Below are positions 12,446-23,080 of a stretch of 64,000 bases of DNA, piece after piece (the stretch's first letter is position 1; the number at the start of each line of letters is the position of its first letter). The position numbers and the translations under genes are program-made. A model generated the notes under the pieces. That model was not told the DNA's origin. It saw nothing but the letters and a program-made list of their open reading frames with translations, and ran no database searches. Origin of the DNA: Welwitschia mirabilis (taxonomy: Eukaryota; Gnetophyta; Gnetopsida; Welwitschiales); NCBI GenBank assembly GCA_051453625.1, contig JBOZIK010000001.1, positions 177,951,292 to 178,015,291 of the forward strand, read 5' to 3'.

Positions 12446-13199
12446 AACTTTTCTTTATTTGTTTCATAATAAAGGAAAAAAGAATTATTTATTTTATCAA
12501 CGTATTATGTACAAAGCATTAGTTATTGTTGTTTTATCTCTTTGTAGAAAAAATCAGAGCACATTCTTAAGTATCATACTCAAACATCATAATTAATGGT
12601 CAAAAGCATGTAGCCTAGGTAGGAAGATAAGGGTTTTGTTGCTAGTAGACTGTGAGGTCAAGTTTTACTATAAATAGAATGTTAGAGATGTATACTGTCT
12701 TCTTACTATGGGGTTAAGAGGATTTATAGTGTCCTTATAAACCGCTTGATCCTAAGTCTCAGTTGCTCCTAACTGTTTTCTTAGTTATTATTGCATATAT
12801 TTTTTTGGTTTTAAGTTTTTGAGTTTACTTTATGAATCTCCTTAAAGTTCTTCGATACTTTACTATTGGCCAATTATTCAATGCAAAGGGGGGGTTGGGG
12901 TGGTTGTGTCTATGTGATAGCATTTACCTCCCTTAATTAACATTGAGTGCTCTCTTTTTTATGGTTCTCATATGAGATAATTTACAAGAAAAACATCCTA
13001 CTCAAATGTCAAATGTAAAAAATATATTTAAATACTTGTTGTAATAATTTGAATATAATTTAAAAGTTAGACAATGAATTCATAGGCTTCTTTATTTAAA
13101 ATGTAATTGATAAGCCAAATTTTTTGGCACAGATTTTTCCATTTAAACAAAAGCCTATTAAAAGGAAAAACTACTCAAAAACGTTAAACATCTCATTAG
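12446..13199. other. Intergenic stretch with no gene
   Basis: AT-rich, with a G-rich tract near 12888-12902. No coding frame or transposon domain was recognised. Confidence 0.5.
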
Positions 13200-13694
13200 T
13201 TTGCACTCAATATTTTTACTCGGTACTCTACATACTATTAAATGCTCAAAATCGAGAAAGTTAATATCAAAGAGATATTTCCTAACGTGACAGAAAGTTA
13301 AAGCAGACTGCATTTTCAAACTTGTGATTTTGGTTTGAACAGTACCACTGCTTCAGTTTGCGATCTGAAACAACTTTTCTGTTTCCACGGCTGAGCGGAA
13401 AATGGCTGAAAATTGAAAGCCGACAGTTCACTTTTGTGGGGTGACCCCTAATTTTAAAACGCTTGAAACTGAAGCAAACTAAAAGGGTTGTTGCAGTAGC
13501 AACACTGCACTCGTTACTCTCACATTCCCACTAATCTGTCGTCAGTCTCGGCAGCACTCCAGTTGATTGTTTAGCTGGAAAGGCTAGCAACATAACACCC
13601 TTTTTGCCGTCCCGGACAGCGCCGATTCTATGCCATTTCCTCGTCTGCAACTCAAAACAATCGCCCAGCAAACCAGATCCACAAAGTCACAGCA
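13200..13694 (+). promoter_or_regulatory. Putative promoter and 5' leader of the LEA_2 gene
   Basis: GC content rises through this stretch toward the start codon, unlike the AT-rich repeats upstream. An ACGTG core (13285-13289, in CTAACGTGAC) matches the centre of abscisic-acid response elements. No canonical TATA box is clear; AATTTTAAAAC at about 13450 is a weak candidate. The roughly 150 bp before the ATG are C/A-rich with no upstream ATG in the last 60 bp, as expected of a plant leader. Transcription start and regulation are inferred. Confidence 0.4.
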
Positions 13695-14276
13695 ATGGTA
13701 GGCTCTTACAGCACTAGAACAACACCAGGGGGAGGCTACGAAGGGCACAGTCATCACTGGGTAACATCCTCCTCATTTTCCTTCACAAAATGCTGTTGCT
13801 GTGTGATATCCGTGATGTGCGTACTTGCAGCAGTGATAGGCGTGATAGTGCTGATAGTTCTGGTGGTGCTGCGCCCGAGGCGCCCCGAATTCAATCTGCA
13901 GAGCGTTGCAGTGGAAGGACTGAGTGTAGAATCCGGCGGAAGCGACGGAAGTGGGTGGACTGTGAGGGCAAGCATTGGAATGGTATTTAGGGCATACAAT
14001 CCCAACAAGGTCGGAATTAATTACAGGCCCAGCAGACTGTATGTCTTGTACAATGGGATTCCTTTGGGAGTGGCCTGGCTTCCGGCGCTGTATCAGGCCG
14101 CGCACAGTAATACTACTGTTCCGACACGCGTTGTTGTCAGCGGAGTTACCTTTCCGACCCCTCTCGCGCAGGATTTGGCGAGAGACGCTGCTGCAAACGA
14201 CCGCGTTCCGCTTCGCCTCACCGGCGATGTTGCGGCTAACATTCGTGTTATCGGTGTCAATTCTCCCAAAGTTAAG
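13695..14276 (+). CDS. NDR1/HIN1-like (LEA_2) membrane protein, exon 1 (residues 1-194)
   Basis: Encodes most of a late-embryogenesis-abundant group 2 / NHL family protein. Members are small proteins anchored in the plasma membrane or other membranes by one N-terminal segment; several act in defence or stress responses. Residues 1-32 are a Gly/Ser/Thr-rich tail, followed by KCCCCVI (32-38), a likely palmitoylation and membrane-entry site. A hydrophobic segment spans about 37-59 and ends in VVLRPRRPEF, the family's usual post-membrane motif. The LEA_2 domain follows: FRAYNPNKVGINY (98-110), LYNGIPLG (118-125), and a sequon NTT (139-141). The exon ends PKVK at AAG|GTATTC, phase 0. The first ATG was chosen because it gives the full tail and membrane segment. 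GC content is much higher than the flanks. Complete with exon 2, the protein is 222 residues, normal for the family. The exact member, substrate and role cannot be told. Confidence 0.93.
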
Positions 14277-14466
14277 GTATTCCATTTTCTGTTCTTGGCT
14301 AAATTTTTTCTCCTTCCCTCTTGTGGTTTTGTGGATCATTCATTTAGCTGGTTTCCAGCAGTTGTTATTCTGATTCGTAAGCAGTTCTTCTCTGTGGACA
14401 TGGTTCTGTAAGCATGCAAACGTTTTTTGAAGCCTTTCAGTAAGGAAAGTATTTTGTAAAACTAGA

Positions 14467-14472
14467 AATAAA
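14467..14472 (+). promoter_or_regulatory. AATAAA near the start of the intron, possible premature polyadenylation signal
   Basis: If the donor is not used, the exon 1 frame continues through the intron to a stop at 14409-14411, adding 44 hydrophobic residues (238 in all). A canonical AATAAA lies 55 bp after that stop. An intron-retained, early-polyadenylated mRNA is therefore possible; it would lack the conserved C-terminal 28 residues. This is inference from the layout only. Confidence 0.3.
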
Positions 14473-15211
14473 AGCTTTCAGGCACAAGTAATTATGTCTC
14501 TGGCTGGTTTTTAGAATTCAACCTGATCTGCTCTTGTTTTGTGCTCTAGCATTCTCCCTTTGGTGTTTCTATCCTGGTGTTTTGGACGATTTTTAATGCC
14601 AGTTTTCATTTGTATCTAATCCAACCTAAGACTTGAGGTCATGGAACTTCTATGCTTTGACATGCAGTGAGAGCAATCTTTGTTGAGACTCCTTCTCAAA
14701 TGCAGATATAAATTTAAGGCTTAGACGACAAGTTTTCTTTCTTTTTTTTTTTCCCGTTTTAAAAAGGTTGGTATATGCCATTGTTAAAAGTTAATAGCCA
14801 TGTTGAAGTAGGGAAACACTGTCTTTGTCGTGTTAAGGGGTATTATGTATTCACTTGAAGTCCTCTAACGCTTGTTTATTTATTTATTTATTTGATTAAA
14901 AAAGGGTGAGATTATGATTTTGTTTTTGGGTCAATAAAAAAAATTGACCATTGACTTTGATTTTGAGGATTTTGAGAATGTATGTTGGTTGTTCTTCCTC
15001 TATTTCTGGAATCAACATGAAATAGACATCTGTATATATTGGATGACTGATAATTTATTTTTTTATTTGACTCTGTCTTCATATGGTTGACAAATACACG
15101 CAAAGGCCCCTTCCACCTTGCTTCTTCCACACACACTATTGTGATGTATGTGTGTCATATAGTGAAATTTAAAATAATTTTTATTAACCATATAGATGTA
15201 TGTGTGTTAAA
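14473..15211. other. Intron stretch with no recognised element
   Basis: Contains a T run near 14740 and TTTA repeats near 14877. No coding frame was recognised. Confidence 0.45.
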
Positions 15212-15290
15212 AAGGGGATGTTGAATTTGAAACTTCTAGCTACTATACCTTTTCCCTTTGGAGTATAGCCATCAACGAAAAAATTAATTA
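15212..15290 (-). repeat. Fragment of a tRNA-derived SINE (tail end)
   Basis: The words 'ggggatgttgaatttgaaac', 'ctactatacc' and 'ccctttggagtatagcc' match the reverse complement of the 3' halves of the SINEs at 43.6-44.6 kb and the copy at 30881-31068. The tRNA-like head is missing, so the copy is 5'-truncated. Confidence 0.5.
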
Positions 15291-16249
15291 TGCCCAGGAC
15301 CTTATAGTATGCTACTTATAGAGCAAATAGGAAAAATTAGACAAAAACAGGGCCCTTCTTTTTTGGGGTGGAAAGGATGACTTCATTGACTTTGATTTTG
15401 AGTCTTTGATAATGATGTGGTCAACTCTTTATCTTGACATGTATTTTTGTCTTAACAATTAGTCTTAACCATTCATTTTGATTTCTGAGTTTTGGGCAAT
15501 GATATGGTTAACTTGTCCGTCCTTTGTGGGTATGTTGGACAAGAAGGATTGTTCATGTTTTATGAGAATTTGGCATCCATATTAATTTGTTACATAAGGT
15601 GTTGAGGGTTGTTATAATCAACCTAATAGTTGACAAAATTGAGTGTCATGCCTTTCATTTCATGCCATGCATAGTTGATTAATCATGATAACAATGTTTG
15701 ACCAATATTCTACCTGACCCAAGGATGTAAATGTCAGCAATTAGTTTATGTCGGCAGCTTGAAAAAGTTGTGTTGGGAAGACATGTCAGTGTAAAATGTC
15801 GGCGCAAAATGTTGGCAATTGTTTTTATTTGAAAATTAAGGGAAATTTCTTATTTACAAGATATATAAGCAATATAACATAAAAATACCTGAAAATAAGT
15901 AATTAAAATATTCATTGAATGTGCGTAGATAAGCGATCGATTGCCATGTGGAAACTAAAAAGCATTCTGACATTAATTGTTCATTTCTTTCATTGCATAA
16001 TAATGTGACAAAAAAGGCATGTATTGAATTACTTAAGACAACATATGAGCCTATAACAAATAGACAATTTGATATCATTACAAACTGCAACTCCTATACA
16101 AAATATGAGTAATGTCAACATGCAAAATTCCATCATTTTGTGCCACTACTAGATGTATCAGCCCTTCCTTTTGTGGTCTTAAGCTTTTTTCTATATGTTT
16201 GTGCCTCTCTGTGTACTTGAGGAGTCTCTTCCCTGGTAGCAGCAAATTG

Positions 16250-18001
16250 TTATGCATCCTGCTCTAGTTGTAAAAGCTCATCTGCATTGAACAAATCATC
16301 ATGGCTAGGAGTAATCTCTGCACCTCTAGCCATCTCGTCCTTCTCATTCTTACTGTAATCATCATCATCAAAATCATTATCAACATCCATGCCGTTGTAG
16401 CCAACATATGAGGGTTGTGAAGAGTAATGTCGTCGATGAGATGTTGTAACCTGAAATTGTGGTGCATCAGGAAGAGGCAAAGCATGATGATCTTCCTATG
16501 GAGGAAATTTTGCTTCGTCTGCTTCCTGTGCATGTGCATGAGAAGTAGAAGCTCCATCAATGCGAGATGCATGTACATGTGGATATGAATCATCATCGAC
16601 AGTCTCAAGAACCCAATTCATAACGAGGCTTAGAAGTGTGAACATTTTCATAGTCCACATCCTCATGCTTATTGTCAGTAATGGCACTAGTAGCGCTTAA
16701 GATATCTTTGTGTTTTTAACTTTAGATTGTAATGCACAAAAATACAGGATCATTTACTCTCCTTGCAAGGAGCCTGTTATGTTTTTTAGAGTGAATGTGT
16801 TTAAATACACCCCAGTTCCCTTCACATTCTACATCAACATGAAAATGACAATAATTAAGGACATATAAAATAAGTCCAAAATGCACAAAAGCACTTAACT
16901 TGTATTAGAATATAATAACATTCAATGTGCAAAATTGCAAATGTGCAATCAACTTACCGGATGCACTGCAGGGTTGGGCTAATATTTTGATGGCTAGTTG
17001 CTGTAAATTTGACACTTCTATTCTAAAATTGCCACACGGTTGGGCTAATATTTTAATGGCTAGTTGCTGTAAATTTGACACTTCTATTCTAAAACCACCA
17101 CCAATCATCTAGGATAGTAAACAACCGAAGTAAAATCATTGAAAGTTAAAGAAGAAAACTACATGAACACAACTAAAGTGAAAAATTACTAACTTCTAAA
17201 CACAAATACAATATGTTAATAGTAATCCATAAAGTGTACCTCATTTACATTCATTAACTCCTAATTCACTTGAGACCATCATGAATGTTTGGTAATCTCT
17301 CTTCCTGTATCTGTTTAGCTCATTTATGAGTTATAATTACTTTCAGGGGTTTGTCACCATCTTGTGGAAGACATGGGTGATTCTTGTGGCAAGATGAGGA
17401 TTATGTATAAGCGATTTTCCAAAACCAAATTTTGGATTTAAAACATATGTTGCAGCATGCGAATTTATATGTAAATGCTCATTCCATCTCTTTTGTATAA
17501 GAGAGGATATGTGTGCCCAGTTAGAGTCTTGCTTGCTTGCAAGCATGTATCTCTCAACTTGACTTTTGGCATTCTCCATGGCATCATGAAAAAATCCTAT
17601 GGAAGATTTCTCACTATCTACCATATGTAACATCTTCACCAAGGGTCCAATGATCTATAGAAATGAAATTGAAAAAATTGCATCAACTCACTTATTATGT
17701 CAACAAGAAAAATTCAAAAGTACAAACTTGGAAATTGGAATTACTTACACATGTAATATTCTTCACACCAAACCAAACATGTGTTTCATCTAAAACTCTT
17801 CTTTTGGAAACCTTTGCTAAAGGAAGTCACCTAATTGTATTGAAATTTTCAGAATCTTTTCATTTTCACTAACGAACATGCTCATCAAAACACTTTTCCT
17901 TTGGGATAAGGAATTCAATAGAATAAAATCAGTGCTAAACCTTGTTGTACGAGATCTAGTGATTTCATTGCCATTTGAAAATTGCAAGAAGAAATGATGA
18001 A
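16250..18001 (-). mobile_element. hAT-family DNA transposon relic (transposase C-terminal half)
   Basis: On the minus strand the blocks follow the order of plant hAT transposases with a DUF659-like core. TRSRTTRFSTDFILLNSL and MSMFVSENEK (about 17817-17965) match 'LVRPAVTRFATSFLTLQSL...MFVS'. MLHMVDSEKSSIGFFHDAME and later RWNEHLHINSHAATYVLNP (17343-17642) match 'VDSDKPPMGYLYEAMD...RWDNQLHRPLHAAGYYLNP'. FRIEVSNLQQLAIKILAQPC then SASGK (16905-17108) matches the dimerisation block 'PNLQKFAIRVLSQTCSASGCERNWS'. An acidic tail with NDFDDDDY ends near 16250. Stops and frame changes separate the blocks, so it is not functional. The N-terminal zinc finger and part of the core are lost at or beyond the N gap. 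No terminal inverted repeats or 8-bp target duplication were found. Confidence 0.8.
16972..17103 (-). repeat. 66-bp in-frame tandem duplication inside the hAT dimerisation block
   Basis: The 66-bp unit starting at 16972 recurs at 17038 with about one mismatch through 17094. It duplicates 22 residues, beginning NFRIEVSNLQQLAIK, in frame. The near-identity of the copies in an otherwise decayed gene says the duplication is younger than most of the decay. Confidence 0.9.
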
Positions 18002-18124
18002 NNNNNNNNNNNNNNNNNNNNNNNNNNNNNNNNNNNNNNNNNNNNNNNNNNNNNNNNNNNNNNNNNNNNNNNNNNNNNNNNNNNNNNNNNNNNNNNNNNN
18101 NNNNNNNNNNNNNNNNNNNNNNNN
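18002..18124. other. Assembly gap (123 N)
   Basis: A run of N within the intron at the 5' side of the hAT relic. Frames crossing it are artefacts. Confidence 0.99.
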
Positions 18125-18982
18125 CATTGGGGTATGCACTCTCGATATCCAAACTGATCAGTGGATTTACATATGGGTTTCAGAGTCATGGCTTGGATGC
18201 AAGGGTAATGGGCCCAACCAATTTTTTTTATGGGTATCAGTGTATACAGTTTTATATTCATTATTAATATTTGACAATTTATATCAGTCAAAACAGATGC
18301 CATGGCAGAATCCAGAATGATTCAACACATCTCATGCTATAAATCCAACGGTTTAGGAAATCAACTAAGCTGATAAGCTGTAGTATACTAAATTATGATA
18401 CTTGATCTCTGTGGCAGTTTGGAGTTCATTACTAGTTCATCATAGATTGTTCAGTCATAAGAATCATGTCATTTCTGTTTTTCTTTAGTTGATTGCATTC
18501 GACCCTATTGCTATGAGTTTTCCACATTAAGGTCTTTAAGGCAACTAATGCTCTGAATAAGACATACCAGCTATAGTTAAAACAGTTCTAGATATTTACT
18601 TTTTGATTATATATATTGAGCTATTACTTATGGGTCCAAAACTGCCTTAACACATTTGTAACTGCTATCTATGAGCTTTAGCTTAAATGTAGTTTATTTA
18701 CAGATTAGGCATCACACAAGCAGCTTGAGTGCTTGACATAACAGAGGCTCTAAAATGCAAGTTCTTCATTTGGTATATTGTTTTATCAAATGTCAAAAGT
18801 GGCATGGTTCCTAGTTCTAGCAGCTTACAAAAAGGGGAGGAGCGATTGTATTGTGCTCTCTTTGCTCTTTAAAGTGTCCCCCTTTTATTTAAAAAATGCT
18901 GTTGTTATTTGAATAAAACCTCCACTCTTTTTGTTTCTTTCTTTTTCCTCCTATTTTGAAGACGTTTCCTTTTGAAGGAATG
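18125..18982. other. Intron stretch with no recognised element
   Basis: No transposase-like residues were found on the minus strand right of the gap, so the hAT relic may end at the gap or beyond. The part from about 18890 may be the 3' untranslated tail of the neighbouring LINE. Confidence 0.4.
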
Positions 18983-20215
18983 TCACAAGTGATAACTTTC
19001 TGAAACTGAAACTGAAACTGAAACTGAAACTACAACTTTATTATGTCCTGAAAAAGACCCAGGGGGTTTATTGGATAGAAGTTGTGTACATTTCAAAAAG
19101 TTTAAAACCAGATTAAATAAAATGTCCCAAAATGCTTGGAGGCAATTGAAAGAGTTAGGAGTATCTACATCTCGTTTACATCTCAGAAAGTTTGTTAAGC
19201 TTGTGAAGGGACATTCAAGGAAGATATGTTTCTCATCTTCAATAGCATCTACCAAGAAAAAACTACAGGTGCAAGCTACCTTAGGAATATCAGACCATCT
19301 CTCTGTTTCAATCTTGAGCTGATGAGAGTTCATTCCGATTCTAGTGAAAAAACAATGGATTCTGAGTCGAATGATGAAATCTAAATATTGTAAATCAAGG
19401 TTAATGTGTTCCCATTTGATTTGTTCTAGGTAGAATTTCTTTTTACCCTCCATGGTAGACAAAAGTTTCTGATGCACCTTATGTTTGACCATGTGTTGGA
19501 TCCATTTGGTACCACATTACAGGTAAGTTGGATGAATATTCCATTCTTCCAATCCCCTTCATAGCACCATCCTATATCTTATGTGACCTTTAGCACTGCT
19601 TTTGAGAACATCTCTGTAGCACCTCTAATCATTTAAACATATGCAATGAAGATGGCTTGTACCTCTAGTGGGAGCATGTTACCTTCAAGCAGCAAGATGT
19701 CATATGGGTTTGGGTTTTATCCTAGAATTGTGCCACCAAAATTTTTTAGGATCATTTCTTTTTGTTTTTACCATTTACCTACCAAACCTGGTACCCATGC
19801 TGAACAGCCATAAAGTACAACTGCACTAACAATAATTTGAAATAGTTGCTTCCTAACTTGCCACGCCCAAATTGATGCCTCCTTACATTTAATTTTGAGT
19901 GCATACAAGGCCTTTGACCCTCCTGCAATTCTTTCTTGAACACATTTATCCCATTTATTATTATGGGAAATTGGAGACCCAAGTACCTATAATTAACAAC
20001 TATTTCTACTTGATTTCGACAAAGCATAGTCATATTCATTCTCATAGTGTGCCTCAACACATGCTTTTATTAACATTAATTTTGATTCCCGTAGATGTGC
20101 AAAATTGATCACAACTGCAACATATGCTGCATACTTGTAGCTGACGTAGAAATGAGAGCTGCATCACTTGCAAAGAGGAGGAGATTAACAACAAGATTAC
20201 TAATGGAGACTAGAG
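18983..20215 (-). mobile_element. Non-LTR retrotransposon (LINE) relic: RT 3' half and zinc-binding C-terminus
   Basis: On the minus strand, in order: NLLLFASDAALIS near 20150-20195, the RT catalytic box, with FASD where active elements have F/YADD; then NYRYLGLQFP (about 19995) through LYFMAVQHGYQVW (about 19780), like the RT thumb 'NYRYLGIEF...LYGCQVW'. Then FFTRIGMNSHQLKIETERW, a Cys-bearing stretch ACTCSF, and EDEKHIFLECPF (within 18983-19492), matching the zf-RVT C-terminus 'R.G...H.L.IE.GR....C..C...ED..HFL..CP'. The element ends in a (TTTCAG)5 tail, as RTE-like LINEs often do. This LINE differs from the L1 type at 37-40 kb. Endonuclease and the 5' RT part were not found, so it is 5'-truncated and has frameshifts. 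Confidence 0.8.
19000..19031. repeat. (CTGAAA)5 microsatellite at the LINE 3' end
   Basis: About five perfect CTGAAA units, read as TTTCAG on the LINE strand. Position and orientation fit a LINE 3' simple-repeat tail. Confidence 0.9.
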
Positions 20216-22771
20216 CACTTGAAGTTCCAAGGTTAGGTTCTCACCTCATTATGAAGATCCATTCTTTTTCAGGAAAAATGCAACAAAAGGATTTAAAAAC
20301 ACACTGGGTACTCGAACATTGGACTGAAGAAAGAGAGCATATCAGAAAATTATATTAGACCAGTTTATAAGCTCAGGAAGGCAAACTATAACAAAGCAAT
20401 AGTTGGACCTTTGTTCTAACATTTCTTCTATGTCTATGTGAAGATTGAAGAACTCTTTAACTGAATGGACAATGATAGTCATTGATATGAGATAGCAGGC
20501 ATTCCTGGTGAAGCATGGCCAATATGTGTCAACCAAACCTACAAAGGGCCGCTAATGTGCTTTATGATCTTGTTGCCAAATTGGTAAACAATTCCATGCT
20601 CTACAGTCTTGACTACGTTTGAGGCAATTTGAAACTTGACTGATAATTAATAGTGAACCAAAACTTACTTCCTAAAATTCAGGGCTTTAAAATAAAGTTA
20701 TTGACACACGTAGAGAAATTAAATCCTTGGATCAATGGAAGAAGTGAAAGGATTTCTTAATGTGCAAGCTATAAATGATAGTACAAGGACTAGTAAGGAC
20801 CCCGTGGCTAAGTAAGCTCTAAGAAGGTAAACTAAAGTCTGTGATGAATATCATGCATAACCATATGTGGTGAAAGGAAATCAAGCTATGCCTTTGGTAG
20901 TTGCCTTTATAACCTATCTTTGATAAGGAATTTAAAATATATTTTACTGGAGGTATTGTATTAAATCCACTTAGGAAAGGAATAGGGATACTCATGATTG
21001 GGCATATACTACGAACATCTTGAAAAGATGTATATATGACATTATAAAGGGGTTGGCTTAGAGAAGGGATCTTGGTCATTAATGATGGCTGCTGTAAAAT
21101 GGGGTTGATTATTAACTCAAGAAGTGCAAATAATGGGGTGGAGTGTGTTGAGGATTGAAGGAATATTTAATGCAAAAATGGATGCAAGGGAGGAACACAT
21201 GTACCTTAGAGTGGGGAAAGTGGTTTTCATTTTCTACCTTTCCTTGGTACTAGGAATTACCCTGAAATCCTTTACTCTTGGTCCTGGATTCTCACTAGGT
21301 ATTTGTTTTCTAAGTTTTGGTGTTCTTTAGAAAAAGAATAGAGACTATGACTAGATTGGGGAACAAATAAGTGGAGGCATGTATCCTCGTAGATGATGAA
21401 ATGCATTTTGTGAGTCCCTTCTTGCTACTGTATGAGAGAATGCATCAGTAGAACAACAATCAAAGTAACAATGACAAAGGCAAAGGTTAGTGAGGATTCT
21501 TGCTTATTATAAGAAGTGTGTGATTTTGTAGAAAAGATATCATATTTTATTTCTTAGAAAAATCAAATTTCCTTTGAAATATAGTTGCCAAGGATTGGGA
21601 ATTGCTAAGCATGAAGAAAGATTAGAGTGCCTAGGATTACTGAACTACCTGAGAATGCCACTTCCAAAGATAGATGATGGCATCGACCAATTCACACTTG
21701 TGACAGATTGGGAAGAACATATTCTTGTGTCTATCAAGAATGCCTTGAGATGCATTAGATAAAAATTCCATCAACTGTGTGATTTTTGTAATCTTGCTAA
21801 AACACAATTTGAGTGTTATAAATGAATCTAAATTGATTCATTTCATTTATAATAACCTTGTAATGCTATATTTTAATGTTGGCCCTTTGTAATGTTGGAA
21901 AAGGTGGCCATGTTACTAAATAACCTTGGGATATTTTTTTAATGTATTAATACAAGTGGGGTTAAAGTTTCAATGTTCTTAGGGTTGATGTTATCACACT
22001 AGCTTTATGTGAAACTCTGTCTTTGAGGTTGGTGGAGTTCCTCTTGGAATTATTCTAGACCTGCTACCATTGTAGCAAGACTCGAATTTGTCACCCAACT
22101 CAGCTAGGTGAAAGAACTCCTCATTTAGGTAGGTGGAAAAACTTGTCACTAAGAGTCTCACTTTTAGCATTTCAAATACCATATTAATTATGTCAATGAT
22201 GTTTTTAGACTTTCTACACTACATTAAGCCACTTCAACAATGTAAGAGGCATTAATATGTTTTACAGCATAGCATTATAAATGAGAATCATATGTACAGT
22301 TTTATAATATATATTGTTTTATAAAGATTTAACATAGGACATAAATATGTAAGGAACTAACAAAAACAGTAAATAAAAACCCTGACAGCAACAAAGCATG
22401 GTGTATAGACTATAAAAAACCATCAGATTAAGCATTAAAATGAGGAGCATTTTGTTTTACTAGAACCTGTTTTATGTCATAAGGATAGAGAGCTAAAATT
22501 CTTCAAAAACAACTAAAGTATGCTAATGGAGAAAGAGGGGAAAAAGGCAAAAACAAGTAATAAGATGCAACGTGATGAAGGTTTACCCCTACAATAGCTC
22601 TAAAGTGGCATTGTTTGGAGGGCGCCAAAACTTCCACACTTCACAAGTCTTTTGCTTGGATGTCAGAGAATTTAAGAGTGTTAGAACTGGACAAAAAGGG
22701 TTACACATGCCCTCAGACTTTCCTGGGTCCCATTAAAATTGACATAAAAATAAGTTTTTTTTTTAAATGCA
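20216..22771. other. Intron stretch with no recognised element
   Basis: Short open frames occur on both strands (for example 20342-20536 minus, 21124-21330 plus, 21574-21762 plus), but none shows a family motif I recognise. It is less AT-rich than the outer regions, which suggests older coding-derived repeats, but I cannot name any. Confidence 0.4.
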
Positions 22772-23066
22772 TGTTTTGATGGTCACTAACTTGCGTTGAC
22801 TCAGTCAGACTCGCCAAGACTCACGAGTAGGCGAGTTTTTAAGGAACTTGTGAGTTTTAATAGAAGACTCATACTTTGGAGGGTTTCATCATTAGAGACT
22901 CGTCGTCAAGAAAAATACTCCAACTTGGAAAGTACTCATAGGCTTGTGGAGAGTCTTGCTATAGTGGTTGCTACTAAAGCCTACCTATGTTGGCTTGGTT
23001 TCTTGTGTCTTGCTCTTTTTGTTTTTTCTTGTTTTCTTTGTTGTTTCTTATGTTGTTTTCACAAAA
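22772..23066 (+). repeat. Probable 5' LTR end of a Ty1/copia element
   Basis: The sequence just before the primer-binding site ends in a T-rich leader and ...TTTTCACA, a CA end as expected of an LTR. The left edge, TGTTTTGATGG at about 22772, is only a guess because no matching 3' LTR exists in the window. Confidence 0.45.
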
Positions 23067-23068
23067 TG

Positions 23069-23080
23069 TGGTATTAGAGC
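23069..23080 (+). other. Primer-binding site complementary to initiator tRNA-Met
   Basis: TGGTATTAGAGC differs by one base from TGGTATCAGAGC, the plant initiator tRNA-Met site used by copia and other elements. It lies 2 bp after a CA dinucleotide and about 700 bp before the gag-like region, the right order for a plus-strand element. Confidence 0.85.

Noticed and set aside
13754-14373. Several other frames over exon 1 on both strands (up to 188 codons)
   Set aside because: They are shadows of the GC-rich exon. Their residues show no family, and the plus frame has the domain.
13695-14411. Intronless 238-residue reading of the LEA_2 gene
   Set aside because: The last 44 residues are unlike the family, a good donor lies at the point of divergence, and exon 2 at 27069 restores the conserved end. 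Kept only as a possible minor isoform.
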